Assembly (NCBI GenBank): GCA_963575745.1
Contig: CAUYUJ010001302.1
Coordinates: forward strand, 15,001-79,000
DNA: 64,000 bases
Origin: Prorocentrum cordatum
Taxonomy: Eukaryota > Sar > Dinophyceae > Prorocentrales > Prorocentraceae
Direction of reading: 5' to 3'
The notes under the pieces are model-generated. The model ran no database searches. It was not told where the DNA came from and saw nothing but the letters and a program-made list of their open reading frames with translations. Below are positions 32,075 through 41,718 of the stretch, piece by piece. A program made the position numbers and the translations under genes. Position 1 is the first letter of the stretch. Each line of letters opens with the position of its first letter.

Positions 32075-32434
32075 CTTTGTTCTTTCTGGCCGGGTGGGCC
32101 AACTAGCTCCACGCCGCGCCGGAATTCCTCTAGCTCATCGATGACGAAGAGCTCTACGAGGTATAACTTGCTAAGGGAAGCTCTACTAGTTATCATGAAG
32201 AGCTCTACGGGGCACTGGCGCCGGCGGTGAACCGTCAACCTGATCACCGCCGGGAACCTCGTAGAGCTCCTTCCACGGGTGAGAGTGCTTAGAATCGACA
32301 GAGAGAGCTTCTGGAAGCATTTCCCGAAAAAGGCAAAATTGATTTTTTTCATGTCGATATGAAATTGGTTCCGCCAAGTGTTTTGATAGTAACGGTGCGC
32401 CTACAGAGCTCATACTGGCGCCGGCGGTGAACCG

Positions 32435-33526
32435 TCAACTTGGTTTTTTGCGGTTTTGCGGGCAGCGAAGGCTCCGTCGAAGCCTGCCCGAGCCAAACGC
32501 CCAGCAGGGCGCCTCGAGCTCTCTGTGGGCTCTCAGCACGCACTCGGCCGCCCCAATGAGGCGCTCCTGCGCCGTCAGTTCGGCATCAGTGACTGTGCTA
32601 TCTCTAGGCAAGAGAAGGGCCGCCTCCGCAACATCTCTCCAAACGAGACCGTCACAGGAGGCAGCAAGCTGAGGCGAGTCGGGGGCAGCGGAAAGCCGCA
32701 GGCGCTTGGAGCAATGTTCAGGATGGGGGAGAAAGGCGGCCTCGAGAAAGAAACCAATACCACAACCAGACGCATCCACTCCGCCGTCGAAACGACCGCG
32801 GAGGGCAACAAGCTCATGATACTCTAAAAGATCGGGTGGAACAGGCCTCATAGTGTAACACTCGCGGTCTTCCCGCGCACAATGTGCGAGGGCATCCGCC
32901 CTCTGGTTGTTCTCTCTGAATTCGTGTTTGAGGAAGTCACGACCAAGGAAACTGGATCTGAGATGGTATCGATTTTCCAGCCACGCAATCTTATCCACCA
33001 GCTTATCGACTCTCTTTTGATACACGTTGTTTCCCACCCTCCACTTCCCACGGACCCAATTTATAATAAGAAGACTATCACCGCAGAGCTCCACAGGGAG
33101 CCCATCCGAAACAACATCCCAGACCGTCGCCCTTTCATTTAGGATGGCTAACCGTTTTGCTAACTTTTCCGCCTCCGCTCCAGACACCTCCTGAGACATC
33201 AACTCATCCCTAGACATCTTTTCCACCACAGAGTCTTTCCCCTTTCCAGAATACACGAAATACTCAAACGCTTTCTCATGGCCACAGTGTTTCAGGTAAT
33301 CAGGCATCTTGTCGAGGAACGCTTTCCAGGAAAACTCACCGTCCTTCCACCAAGAGGCCCCAAATAGGAGATATGCCATGTAACTCCAAGGTCTTTCTCC
33401 TGATGCACCAGCTCCGACACGAATACGCTTCAGAGCACTAGCCTCCTTCCACGATCCCTTCTGTCTGAGGACCTCACTGAAGTCTGAACGAGCACCCTCC
33501 CATGATCGACACGAACACAGCAGCAT
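32435..33526 (-). pseudogene. LINE insertion 4 ORF2, C-terminal segment with permuted RNase H
   Basis: 363 codons. The first ~140 match the linker after the RT in the other LINE (LLCSCRSWEGAR, EKAFEYF). RNase H-like motifs follow in the order GDSLLIINW (Asp150), FRENNQRADAL (Asp211), RFDGGVDASGCGIG (Asp247), TVTDAELTAQE (Glu316), so strand-1 and helix-A motifs come after the strand-4 and last-Asp motifs. The frame reads through the A-rich tail and stops in the target, so the native stop is probably lost by frameshift. Confidence 0.75.
32460..32489 (-). other. 3' terminal stem-loop of LINE insertion 4
   Basis: Plus strand: GGGC, unpaired AGCGA, AGGCT, loop CCGTCGA, AGCCT, GCCC. It starts 16 nt from the junction, with the same fold as the other insertions. 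Confidence 0.65.
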
Positions 33527-33625
33527 CCTTCTGGCGTCCCTCCAGGCACGGGCACCATTGGGAGGAGCAATGGGGAGAGCCAGCCGACGACGTTTGCAAT
33601 CTTCCCGATTCGCATAAGCAGCGTC

Positions 33626-33895
33626 TCAGTTAGTCGCATGATACTCCGCAACATCTTTTGCCAGCAACCATGAACGATGCAAAACACGTTGAACCGAACT
33701 CTGAAACCCATGATCGTGAAATAGCTTTCGAACAACATGCAAACGAGCAGGGCGCCATATGTCCCAGGATACACTGGCGGGTTTCGATGTATGACACATC
33801 CTCAACAAACATGTGCCCTCAAAGACGTGAATTGTGTGAATCGAGCCCTTTTCCCACGTCAGCCCTTCCGAACCGAAGAGCAGGGTAGATTGCAC
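33626..33895 (-). pseudogene. LINE insertion 4 ORF2, post-RT segment
   Basis: Its 89 codons are homologous to residues ~204-270 of the other LINE's 3' ORF2 frame (FEGTCLLRM against FEGRCLLAM, and WDIWRP against WEVWKP). It is a third frame linking the RT piece to the RNase H piece, which shows at least two frameshifts. Confidence 0.7.
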
Positions 33896-33901
33896 GATGG
33901 A

Positions 33902-35935
33902 CTAATAACGTTTGAACTTCAGATGCCAATGCACCGCACGGGATCGAAAGTATTGGATATGCCCAAAGAATGCCTTGCGGGCAGCGTTGAGACGGCGGTC
34001 AACATCCACATGCGGCTCGCGAAAAGAATCCGCGATGTCATTCCCCAGTACGTTGATGACAGAAACCTGCTGCAGCTCGACACTGACGTACTCATCAGCC
34101 CCATCGAGGCCGATATCCCCAGGCATATTAGAGCGATGGACACTGGTAAAGAATTTCCCAGGGGAGCAACCAATAGCAGCAAACTGAAGGCTATCCAACT
34201 TCCAATCAAACTTCCATTGATGCAAGGCAAGAGTAAAGTCATTCAACTGTTGTTGAAAAGCCTTGGGATTCAGGCCTGAGCCAATGATGTACACATTGTC
34301 AGCAAAGATGAGATGGTTTACCACGGCGGTCTCTGTTGTCTGGTTGGGGTTGATACACTCGTAGCCTAGGCCTCCCTTGTCCCAGTCCTGAACAATATCA
34401 GCCCACATGGCTGCCACTACAGCGTTCCAACATGCTGGGCTCTCGTTACCTCCCGTCCTAACGTGCTTGTCTACTTTGACCCCAGGGACCCCGAGACCAT
34501 CGAAGAGCACCGTGGAGACCTCGTCCGCCAGGGGTTCCAGTAGAGCCAGCTGGAGATACGGAGGAATACCGAGTCTTTCAAACGCAAATGTGATCTTCTG
34601 AACCGTCATATTCTGGAAAGCTTGTTTAACGTCCAAACTGGCGATCAGCAAAGACCTGTCCTTTCCCCAGACTGCCGCATGTTGGGCCGCACATTTGAGG
34701 GCCCCCGAGATCTCCCCACAGCAGCGTTCGGCCGCGAACCCGAAGAGCGAGATATGGGGCAACACCTTGGCAAAGTAGGGCTCGAGGACGACAAGGACCG
34801 ACGACGAGTACCACTTCTTGATAGCACTCTCCACTGCATAACTCCGAGTAGCCTCCGAGAGATGGGTAAGAACTTTCAACTTTTTCGGCATCAGGGTAAT
34901 GAAGGTCTGACGCCAAGATCCAGGCACGGCACGAAGACCACGAAATATCTCATCAAAGCGATCAGCAAAAATACGAACGGTCCGATACGGGAGTTCTTTG
35001 AGCACCTCCGCGGAGATCCCATCTGGCCCTGACGCCTTTGTCGCATGAAGACGAGAACGAGCTCGAAACACCGCTGAGACAGGCAGACGGGGAACATCCT
35101 GGGATCCAGCAGCCACGCGTGCACGCAGCGAGGCCAGAGAGAGATGGGTACGCTCGCGCTCGTCCACATCTGTGTAGCTCTGCGTGTGATCCAAGAGGGA
35201 GGCGTGCCAATCAACCCGATCCACGGACCCGTGGACGCTCTCGATCGTGTGCTTCTGTGTCCTCCTCCGCCCTTCCGAGAACCTCCAAGCCATCCATCTC
35301 CTGTCGAACTTCCTCTTCTCCTGGTCTCTCCTCCTCCTGATCTTCTTGAACTCCTCCGACGTCTTGTCCCCCTCCCACCTCTTAACTTCCTCCTGCAATC
35401 GAATAAGTTCAGGGTGCCGACGGGGAGGGAGCATAGACGAGCAGGCAGCAGTCGAAGTAGCAGACGCATCACGAGGACAACGTTTCTCAATCTCTCCGAG
35501 GCTGAGGTTCTCCTCGATTGACGAGTCGAGACGTGTCTGAAACGAGCAGCCGTCGTGCCAGGTCAGCGGCATCCATCTGGATAGGCACCGCACAGCCCGT
35601 GCAACGTATCTGGGCGCGACGACTGGTCTATCGAGCTGCAACTCCGTTTGCACCAACGCGTGGTCACTAAACCTGCGAGTACTGCCCAACTCGCGAGGCC
35701 AGGACACCGAGGCGGGCGCAAACACGGTACCACGAGATACTAGCACATAGTCCAAGACCTTCCCCGCCTCTCGTGCCCCTGTCCTCTCCCTGAACGTGTT
35801 GCTGGCAATCAAGCTCTCCTCCATCATCCAGTCCTCCACCTTGATACGTAGTAACGAATACCTCCTCCTCCTTTCCCTCTCCATCCCACCATCCCCATGA
35901 CAAACATCAGCGCCTAGCAGACCTGGGCCCGTCAA
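33902..35935 (-). pseudogene. LINE insertion 4 ORF2, endonuclease end and reverse transcriptase
   Basis: 677 codons. The frame enters inside an APE-type endonuclease (KVLDYVL about 59-65; SDH about 90-92). RT follows: GPDGISAEVLK about 303-313, motif A LDVKQAF (Asp435), motif B RTGGNESP about 493-500, motif C FADNVYI about 544-550. Motif C has Asn where the second catalytic Asp is expected, and motif B has Glu where Gln is usual. Homology extends upstream of the apparent start (TTG) to about 35955, where the truncation meets the target hairpin. It ends at a stop after HLKFKRY, a frameshift relative to the other LINE. Confidence 0.8.
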
Positions 35936-36535
35936 GGCGGTGCCTTCGATGTCCGTGAGATGTGGTCACCGCCGGGAACCTCGTAGAGCTCCTTTCATGC
36001 GTAAAAGTGCTCAGAGTCGAAAGAGAGAGCTTCTGGAAGCATTTCTCGAAAAAAAAGGAAACATTGTTTTTTTTGGTGTCGACATGAAGATGGTTCCGCC
36101 AAATGTTTTCATAGTAAAAGTACGCCTACAGAGCTCATACTAAGACAGAGAGGCCCTCATAGTCGTTCATAGATCCGAAAAATCTGCTTTCTCAAAATGA
36201 ATTGTCAAATATCTTTCAAAAAATTGCAAAACCACCCAAAAGTTATCACTTTGTCCTTTCTGGCCGGGTCGACCAACTAGCTCCACCCCGCGCCGGAATT
36301 CCTCTAGCTCATCGATGCCGAAGAGCTCTACGAGGTATTAAGACGCAGAGGCTCTCAGAATCGTTCACAGGTGCGAAAAATCTGCTTTCTCAAAATGAAT
36401 TGTCAAATATCTTTCAAATCTTAGCAAAACCGACCGAAAGTTGTCACATTGTCTCTTCTGGTCGGGTCGGCCAACTAGCTCCACCCCGCGCTGGAATTCC
36501 TCTAGCTCATCGATGCCGAAGAGCTCTACGAGGCA

Positions 36536-37688
36536 CTGGGCGCCGGCAGTAAACCGTCAACCTTCCTTACCGCCGGGGGACTCGTAGAGCTTCCTGATAA
36601 TATATAATGTGGAAAAATGCAGAGAACGAATAGTTTCAGCCCAAGCGATTTCAGACCTCTCGATGCAACAGCCGAACGCTTCTGGATTGTCTTCTTTGCG
36701 AGCTCTGTAGCTCTCCTACAGCCCGAGTTACGTGCGTAAATCGACAGCACCTCTCAAGATGACTCTAAGAAAACGAATAGTTTGGCAACCCAGCTCGAGT
36801 ATCAAACCGAGTTCAGACCTCTGAATGCGACAGGCGGACGCGTCTGATGTCTGCGAATCGATTCCTGTGATTACCAGCCCTGCAGCCCCCCTACAGCCCG
36901 AGTTAAGTGCAGAAAGGGGACAGCACCTCTCAGGATGGCTCGAACAATACAATAGTTTCGCGGACCTAGTTCGGGCAGCAGACCGAGTTCCGGGCTCTGG
37001 ATTCGACAGGCGGACGCGCCTGATGTCTTCAAATCGATTCCTGTGACCACCAGCACTGTAGCCCCCCCAGCCCGATTTGAATGCAGAGAACCGAGAGCAT
37101 CTCTCAAGATGACTCGAACAATACGAATAGTTTCGCGATTCTAGATCGGGCAGCAGACCGAGTTCAGAGCTCTGGATTCAACGAAAAAATGCGACTGGTG
37201 ATTCTGAATCGGTTTCTGTAAGTATTAGCTCTGTAGCTGTCCTATAGCTCGAGTTAAGTACAGAAAACCGAGAGCGTCTGTCAAGATGATTCGAATAATA
37301 CGAGTAGGTTTGCAGACCTAGCTCTGCTAGCAGACCGAGTTCAGATCTCTAGATTCAACAAGCGAACGCGCCTGATCCTTCTGAATCGATTAGCTGTGCT
37401 TACCAGCTCTGTAGCTGTCCTAAAGCTCGAGTTATCTTCAGAAAGCCGCCATCGCGTGTCAAGATGACTTCAAACGGCCGATCCCACCTGCCTGCTTTTT
37501 GGCAGTAAAAGCTACCCGATCGAGCTGAGATCAAGATGGCGAGCGAGAATAAGGTCGAATATCATGGAAAGAAATACTAGGGCTCAAACGAATTGTTGAA
37601 TTTCGAGAACCAAATTTTCAACCGACCAAAAGTCATCAAAAGGTCCGTCGAGATTTTTCTTGCCAACTAGCTCTCCAGCGCCCCGGAA
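36536..37688 (-). mobile_element. HLE-A, nearly complete
   Basis: Hairpin with one mismatch (GGCAGTAA), about four satellite units, A-specific 5' region to GCCCCGGAA. Cut by the next A at 37689, so the 5' tip is missing. Confidence 0.7.
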
Positions 37689-38855
37689 CTGGGCGCCGGC
37701 GGTAAACCGTCAACCTTCCTTACCGCCGGGGGACTCGTAGAGCTTCCTGACAATATATAATGTTTTCAGTCCGCAACAGCCGAACGCCCCCGATGCTTCT
37801 GGATTGTCTTCTTTGCGAGCTCTGTAGCTCTCCTACAGCCCGAGTTACGTGCGTAAATCGACAGCACCTCTCAAGATGACTCTAACAAAAAGAATAGTTT
37901 GACAACCCAGCTCGAGTATCAAACCGAGTTCAGACCTCTGAATGCGGCAGGCGAACGCGTCTAATGCCTGTGAATCGACTCCTGTGACTACCAGCCCTGT
38001 AGCCCCCCTACAGCCCGAGTTAAGTGCAGAAAACCGACAGCGCCTCTCAGGATGACTCGAACAATACAATAGTTTCGCGGACCTAGTTCGGGCAGCAGAC
38101 CGAGTTTCGAGCTCTAGATTCGACAGGCGGACGCGTCTGATGTCTTCAAATCGATTCCTGTGACCACCAGCACTGTAACCGCCCCCCAGCCCGAGTTGAG
38201 TGCAGAAAACCGAGAGCACTTTCAAGATGACCCGAACAATACGATTTGTTTCTGCGATTCTAGATCGGGCAGCAGACCGAGTTCAGAGCTCTGGATTCAA
38301 CAGACAAATGTGACTGATGATTCTGAATCGGTTTCTGTAAGTATCAGCTCTGTAGCTGTCCTATAGCTCGAGTTAAGCACAGAAAACCGAGAGCGTCTGT
38401 CAAGATGACTCGAATAATACGAATAGGTTTGCGGACCTAGCTCGGCTAGCAGACCGAGTTCAGACTTCTAGGTTCAACACACGAACGCGCCTGATCATTC
38501 TGAATCGATTAGCTGTACTTACCAGCTCTGTAGCAGTCCTAGAGCTCGAATTATGTTCAGAAAACCGTCATCGCGTGTCAAGATGACTTGAAACGGCCGA
38601 TCCCGCCTGCCTGCTTTTTGGCAGTTAAATGTACCCGATCGAGCTGGGGTCAAGATGGCGAGCGGGAATGATCGAATATCATGGGAAAAAATTCTAGAGC
38701 TCAAACGAATTGTTGAATTTCGAGAACAAAATTTTCAACCGACCAAAAGTCAGCAAAAGGTCCGTCGAGATCGTTCTTGCCAACTAGCTCTCCAGCGCCC
38801 CGGAATTACTCTTAAGCTTCCAGCAATAACTTGCTAAGGGAAGCTCTACGAGTTA
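37689..38855 (-). mobile_element. HLE-A, complete copy (1167 bp)
   Basis: CTGGGCGCCGGCGG to AAGGGAAGCTCTACGAGTTA with about four satellite units. The flanks (CCCCGGAA and CAGCCTGAGG) do not form one uninterrupted site, so the locus was later rearranged. Confidence 0.75.
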
Positions 38856-39927
38856 CAGCCTGAGGTGCATAAATCGACAGCACCTCTCCAGATGACTCGA
38901 ACAAAACGAATAGTTTGGCAACGCGTCTGATGTCTCCGAATCGATTCCTGTGATTACCAGCCCTGCAGCCCCCCTACAGCCCGAGTTAAGTGCTGAAAAA
39001 CAACAGCACCTCTCAGGATGACTCGAGCAATACCAATAGTTTCGCGGACCTAGTTCGGGCAGCAGACCGAGTTTCGAGCTCTGGATTTGGCAGACGGACG
39101 CGCCTGATGTTTCAAATCGATGAATGTGACCACCAGCACTGTGGCCACCCTCAGCCCGAGTTGAGTGCAGAAAACCAAGAGTACTTCTCAAGATGACTCG
39201 AACAATACGAATAGTTGCGGTTCTATATTGGGCAGCAGACCGAGTTCAGAGCTCTGGAGTCAACAGACAAATCTGACTTATCGTTCTGAATCAGTTCCAA
39301 TGAATATCAGCGCTGTAGCTGTCCTTTAGCTCGAGTTAAGTACAGAAAACCAAGAGCGCCTGTGAAGATGACTCGACTAATACGAAAAGCTTTGCGGACC
39401 TAGCTCGGCTAGCAGACCGAGCGCAGACCTCTGGATTTGACAAGCGAACGCGCCTGATTATTCTAAATCGATTATCTGTACTTACCAGCTCTGTAGCTGT
39501 CCTGAAGGTCCAGTTATGTTCAGAAAACCGTCATCGCGTGTGAAGATTATTTGAAACGGCCGATCCCGCCTGCCTGCTTTTTGGCAGTAAAAGGTACCCG
39601 ATCGAGCTGAGATCAAGATGGCGAGCGGGAATAAGATCGAATATCATGGGAAAAAATACTAGAGCTCAAACGAATTGTTGAATTTTGAGAACAAAATTTT
39701 CAACCGACCAAAAGTCATCAAAAGGTCCGTCGAGATTTTTCTTGCCAACTAGCTCTCCAGCGCCCCGAAATTACTCTTAAGCTTCCAGCAATAACTTGCT
39801 AAGGAAAGCTCTACGAGTTACTCGTAAGCTTCCAGCAACAACTTGCTACGGAAGCTCTACGAGTTACTAGCTCCACTCCGCGCCGGAATTCCTCGAGCTC
39901 ATCGATAACGAAGAGCTCTACGAGGTA
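38856..39927 (-). mobile_element. Stack of HLE 5' ends: two A and one B
   Basis: Satellite units and an A 5' region end GAGTTA at 39820; another A tip (CTCGTAAGCTTCC..GAGTTA) ends at 39865; a B-type tip (CTAGCTCCACTCCGCG..GAGGTA) ends at 39927. Such stacks of 5' tips are what is left of nested insertions; the matching hairpin ends were not assigned. Confidence 0.65.
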
Positions 39928-40119
39928 CTGGGCGCCGGCGGTAAACCGTCAACCTTTCTTACCGCCGGGGGACTCGTAGAGCTTCCTGACAATATATAAT
40001 GTGGAAAAAACGCAGAGAACGAATAGCTTTTCAGCCCAAGCGATTTCAGACCTCCCGATGCAACAGCCGAACGCCCCCGATGCTTCTGGATTGTCTTCTT
40101 CACGAGCTCTGCAGCTCTC

Positions 40120-41250
40120 TTACAGCCCGAGTTACGTGCGCATCGACAGCACCTCTCAAGATGACTCCAACAAAACGAATAGTTTGGCAACCCAGCTCGA
40201 GTATCAAACCGAGTTCAGACCTCTGAATGCGACAGACGGATGCGTCTGATGTCTGCGAATCGACTCCTGTGATTACCTGCCTTGCAGCCCACCTACAGTC
40301 CGAGTTAAGTGCAGAAACCGACAGCACCTCTCAGGATGACTCGAACAATACAATAGTTTTGCGGAGCAAGTTCGGGCAGCAGACCGAGTTCCGAGCTCTG
40401 GATTCGACAGACGGACGCGCCTGATGTCTGCAAATCGATTCCTGTGACCACCAGCACTGTAGCCCCCCCTCCCCCCCCCCCCAGCCCGAGTTAAGTGCAG
40501 AAAACCGAGAGCACTTCTCAAGATGACTGGAACAATACGAATAGTTTCGCGATTCTAGATCGGGCAGCAGACCGATTTCAGAGCTCTGGATTCCACAGAC
40601 AAATACGACTGATCATTCTCAATCGGTCTCTGTAAGTATCAGCTCTGTAGCTGTCCTATAGCTCGAGTTAAGTACAGAAAACCGAGAGCGTCTGTCAAGA
40701 TGACTCGAATAATACGAATAGGTTTGCGGACCTAGCTCGGCTAGCAGACCGAGTTCAGACCTCTGGATTCAACAGGCGAACGCGCCCAATCATTCTGAAT
40801 CAATGAGCTGTGCTTACCAGCTCTGTAGCTGTCCTATAGCTCGAGTTAAGTACAGAAAACCGAGAGCGTCAGTCAAGATGACTCGAATAAAACGAAAAAG
40901 TGTGCAGACCTAGCTCGGCTAGCAGACCGAGTTCAGACCTCTGGATTCAACAGGCGAACGCGCCTAATCATTCTGAATCGATGAGCTGTGCTTACCAGCT
41001 CTATAGCTGTCCTATAGCTCGAGTTAAGTACAGAAAACCGAGAGCGCCTGTCAAGATGACTCGAAAAATACGAATAGGTTTGCGGACCTAGCTCGGCTAG
41101 CAGACCGGGTTCAGACTTCTAGATTCAACAGGCGAACGCGCCTGATCATTATGAATCGATTAGCTGTGCTTACCAGCTCTGTGGCTGTCCTAAAGATGGA
41201 GTTATGTTCAGAAAACCGTCATTGCGTGTCAAGATGACTTGAAACGGCCG
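40120..41250. repeat. ~177-bp satellite array (longest example)
   Basis: Head-to-tail units of about 170-181 bp carry TACGAATAG, the palindrome-like CTCGGNNAGCAGACCGAG, and a hairpin around AGCTCTGTAGCTGTCCTACAGCT. Spacings at 28812/28993/29170 are 181 and 177 bp. Arrays lie only inside A or E elements. Others at roughly 620-1340, 1800-2640, 4440-5520, 9830-10960 (inverted), 13920-15080, 18760-19390, 21110-21720, 24930-25690, 26740-27590, 28680-29530, 30560-31410, 36640-37470, 37780-38600, 41850-42660, 42900-43740, 50520-51190, 55170-56040, 57020-57780, 59260-59930, 60600-61930 and 62370-63500. Confidence 0.85.
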
Positions 41251-41718
41251 ATCCCGCCTGCCTGCTGCTTGGCAGTAAAAGGTACGCGATCCAGCTGAGA
41301 TCAAGATGGCGAGCGGGAATGAGATCGAATATCATGGGAAAAAATACTAGAGCTCAAACGAATTGTTGAATTTTGAGAACAAAATTTTCAACCGACCAAA
41401 AGTCACCAAACTGGCGCCGGCAGTGAACCGTCAACCTAGTCACCGCCGGGAACCTCGTAGAGCTCCTTACACTGGTAAGAGTGCTGAGAATCGAAGTAGA
41501 ATCAAAAAATAAAAAAATTTCGGGAATCTTCATTTCGATTTTTTCGATGTTCATATTCGCTCAGTACCGGGAAGTCAACTCTCAAGAAAATTCATCGGCA
41601 GAGCTGAGCTGCTGTCAGAGAGGAGTTCATATGCCAATGCTCGGCGTAAAAATCTGCTTTCTCAAAATGAATGGTCAAATATCTTTCAAATCTGCGCAAA
41701 ACCGACCCAAAGTCACCA

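Larger units (their letters stand above)
30168..32163 (-). mobile_element. HLE-B hosting A and I
   Basis: It starts CTGGCACCGGCGG, is split at GTTACCA^CTTTGTTC by the A element 30468-32074, and ends GACGAAGAGCTCTACGAGGTA at 32163. Confidence 0.75.
28579..32192 (-). mobile_element. HLE-A hosting C/B, B, A and I
   Basis: Hairpin at 28579, about four satellite units, A-specific 5' region to CTTCCAGCA, then two abutting inserts (29772-30167 and 30168-32163), then TAACTTGCTAAGGGAAGC to the 5' tip at 32192. The interrupted sequence matches uninterrupted copies such as 38820-38855. Confidence 0.75.
27806..32214 (-). mobile_element. HLE-H hosting a five-level nest
   Basis: H starts at 27806 (landmarks TTTTCGGAGTGAAGATGAAG, GAGCTGAGCTGCTCAGG). 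It is split by a second H (28064-28461) and again at AGCTCATCA (28578) by the A element 28579-32192; it ends TCATGAAGAGCTCTACGGGGCA at 32214. Removing the inserts gives an element of about 400 bp. Confidence 0.75.
32444..35961 (-). mobile_element. LINE insertion 4, 5'-truncated (about 3.5 kb)
   Basis: Inserted after CAACTTGG of the hairpin loop, with TGGT at both junctions. A-rich 3' end (CCGCAAAACCGCAAAAAA), stem-loop at 32460-32489. It is truncated inside the endonuclease domain, so it lacks ORF1, and ORF2 is broken by at least two frameshifts. It is a diverged relative of the copy at 44314-49994. Confidence 0.85.
32414..36337 (-). mobile_element. HLE-B carrying the truncated LINE in its hairpin
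   Basis: Left arm CTGGCGCCGGCGGTGAACC at 32414, LINE from 32444, other arm TGGTCACCGCCGGG at 35963, then a normal B interior to GAGGTA at 36337. Confidence 0.8.
32215..36535 (-). mobile_element. HLE-B hosting a LINE-bearing B
   Basis: Starts at 32215, is split at GAGCTCATA^TTAAGACGC by the element 32414-36337, and ends GAAGAGCTCTACGAGGCA at 36535. Confidence 0.75.

Noticed and set aside
32444-35961. ADN instead of ADD as mere decay
   Set aside because: The same change occurs in the near-intact LINE with a different Asn codon, and the neighbouring motif B change is shared, so decay of one copy does not explain it.
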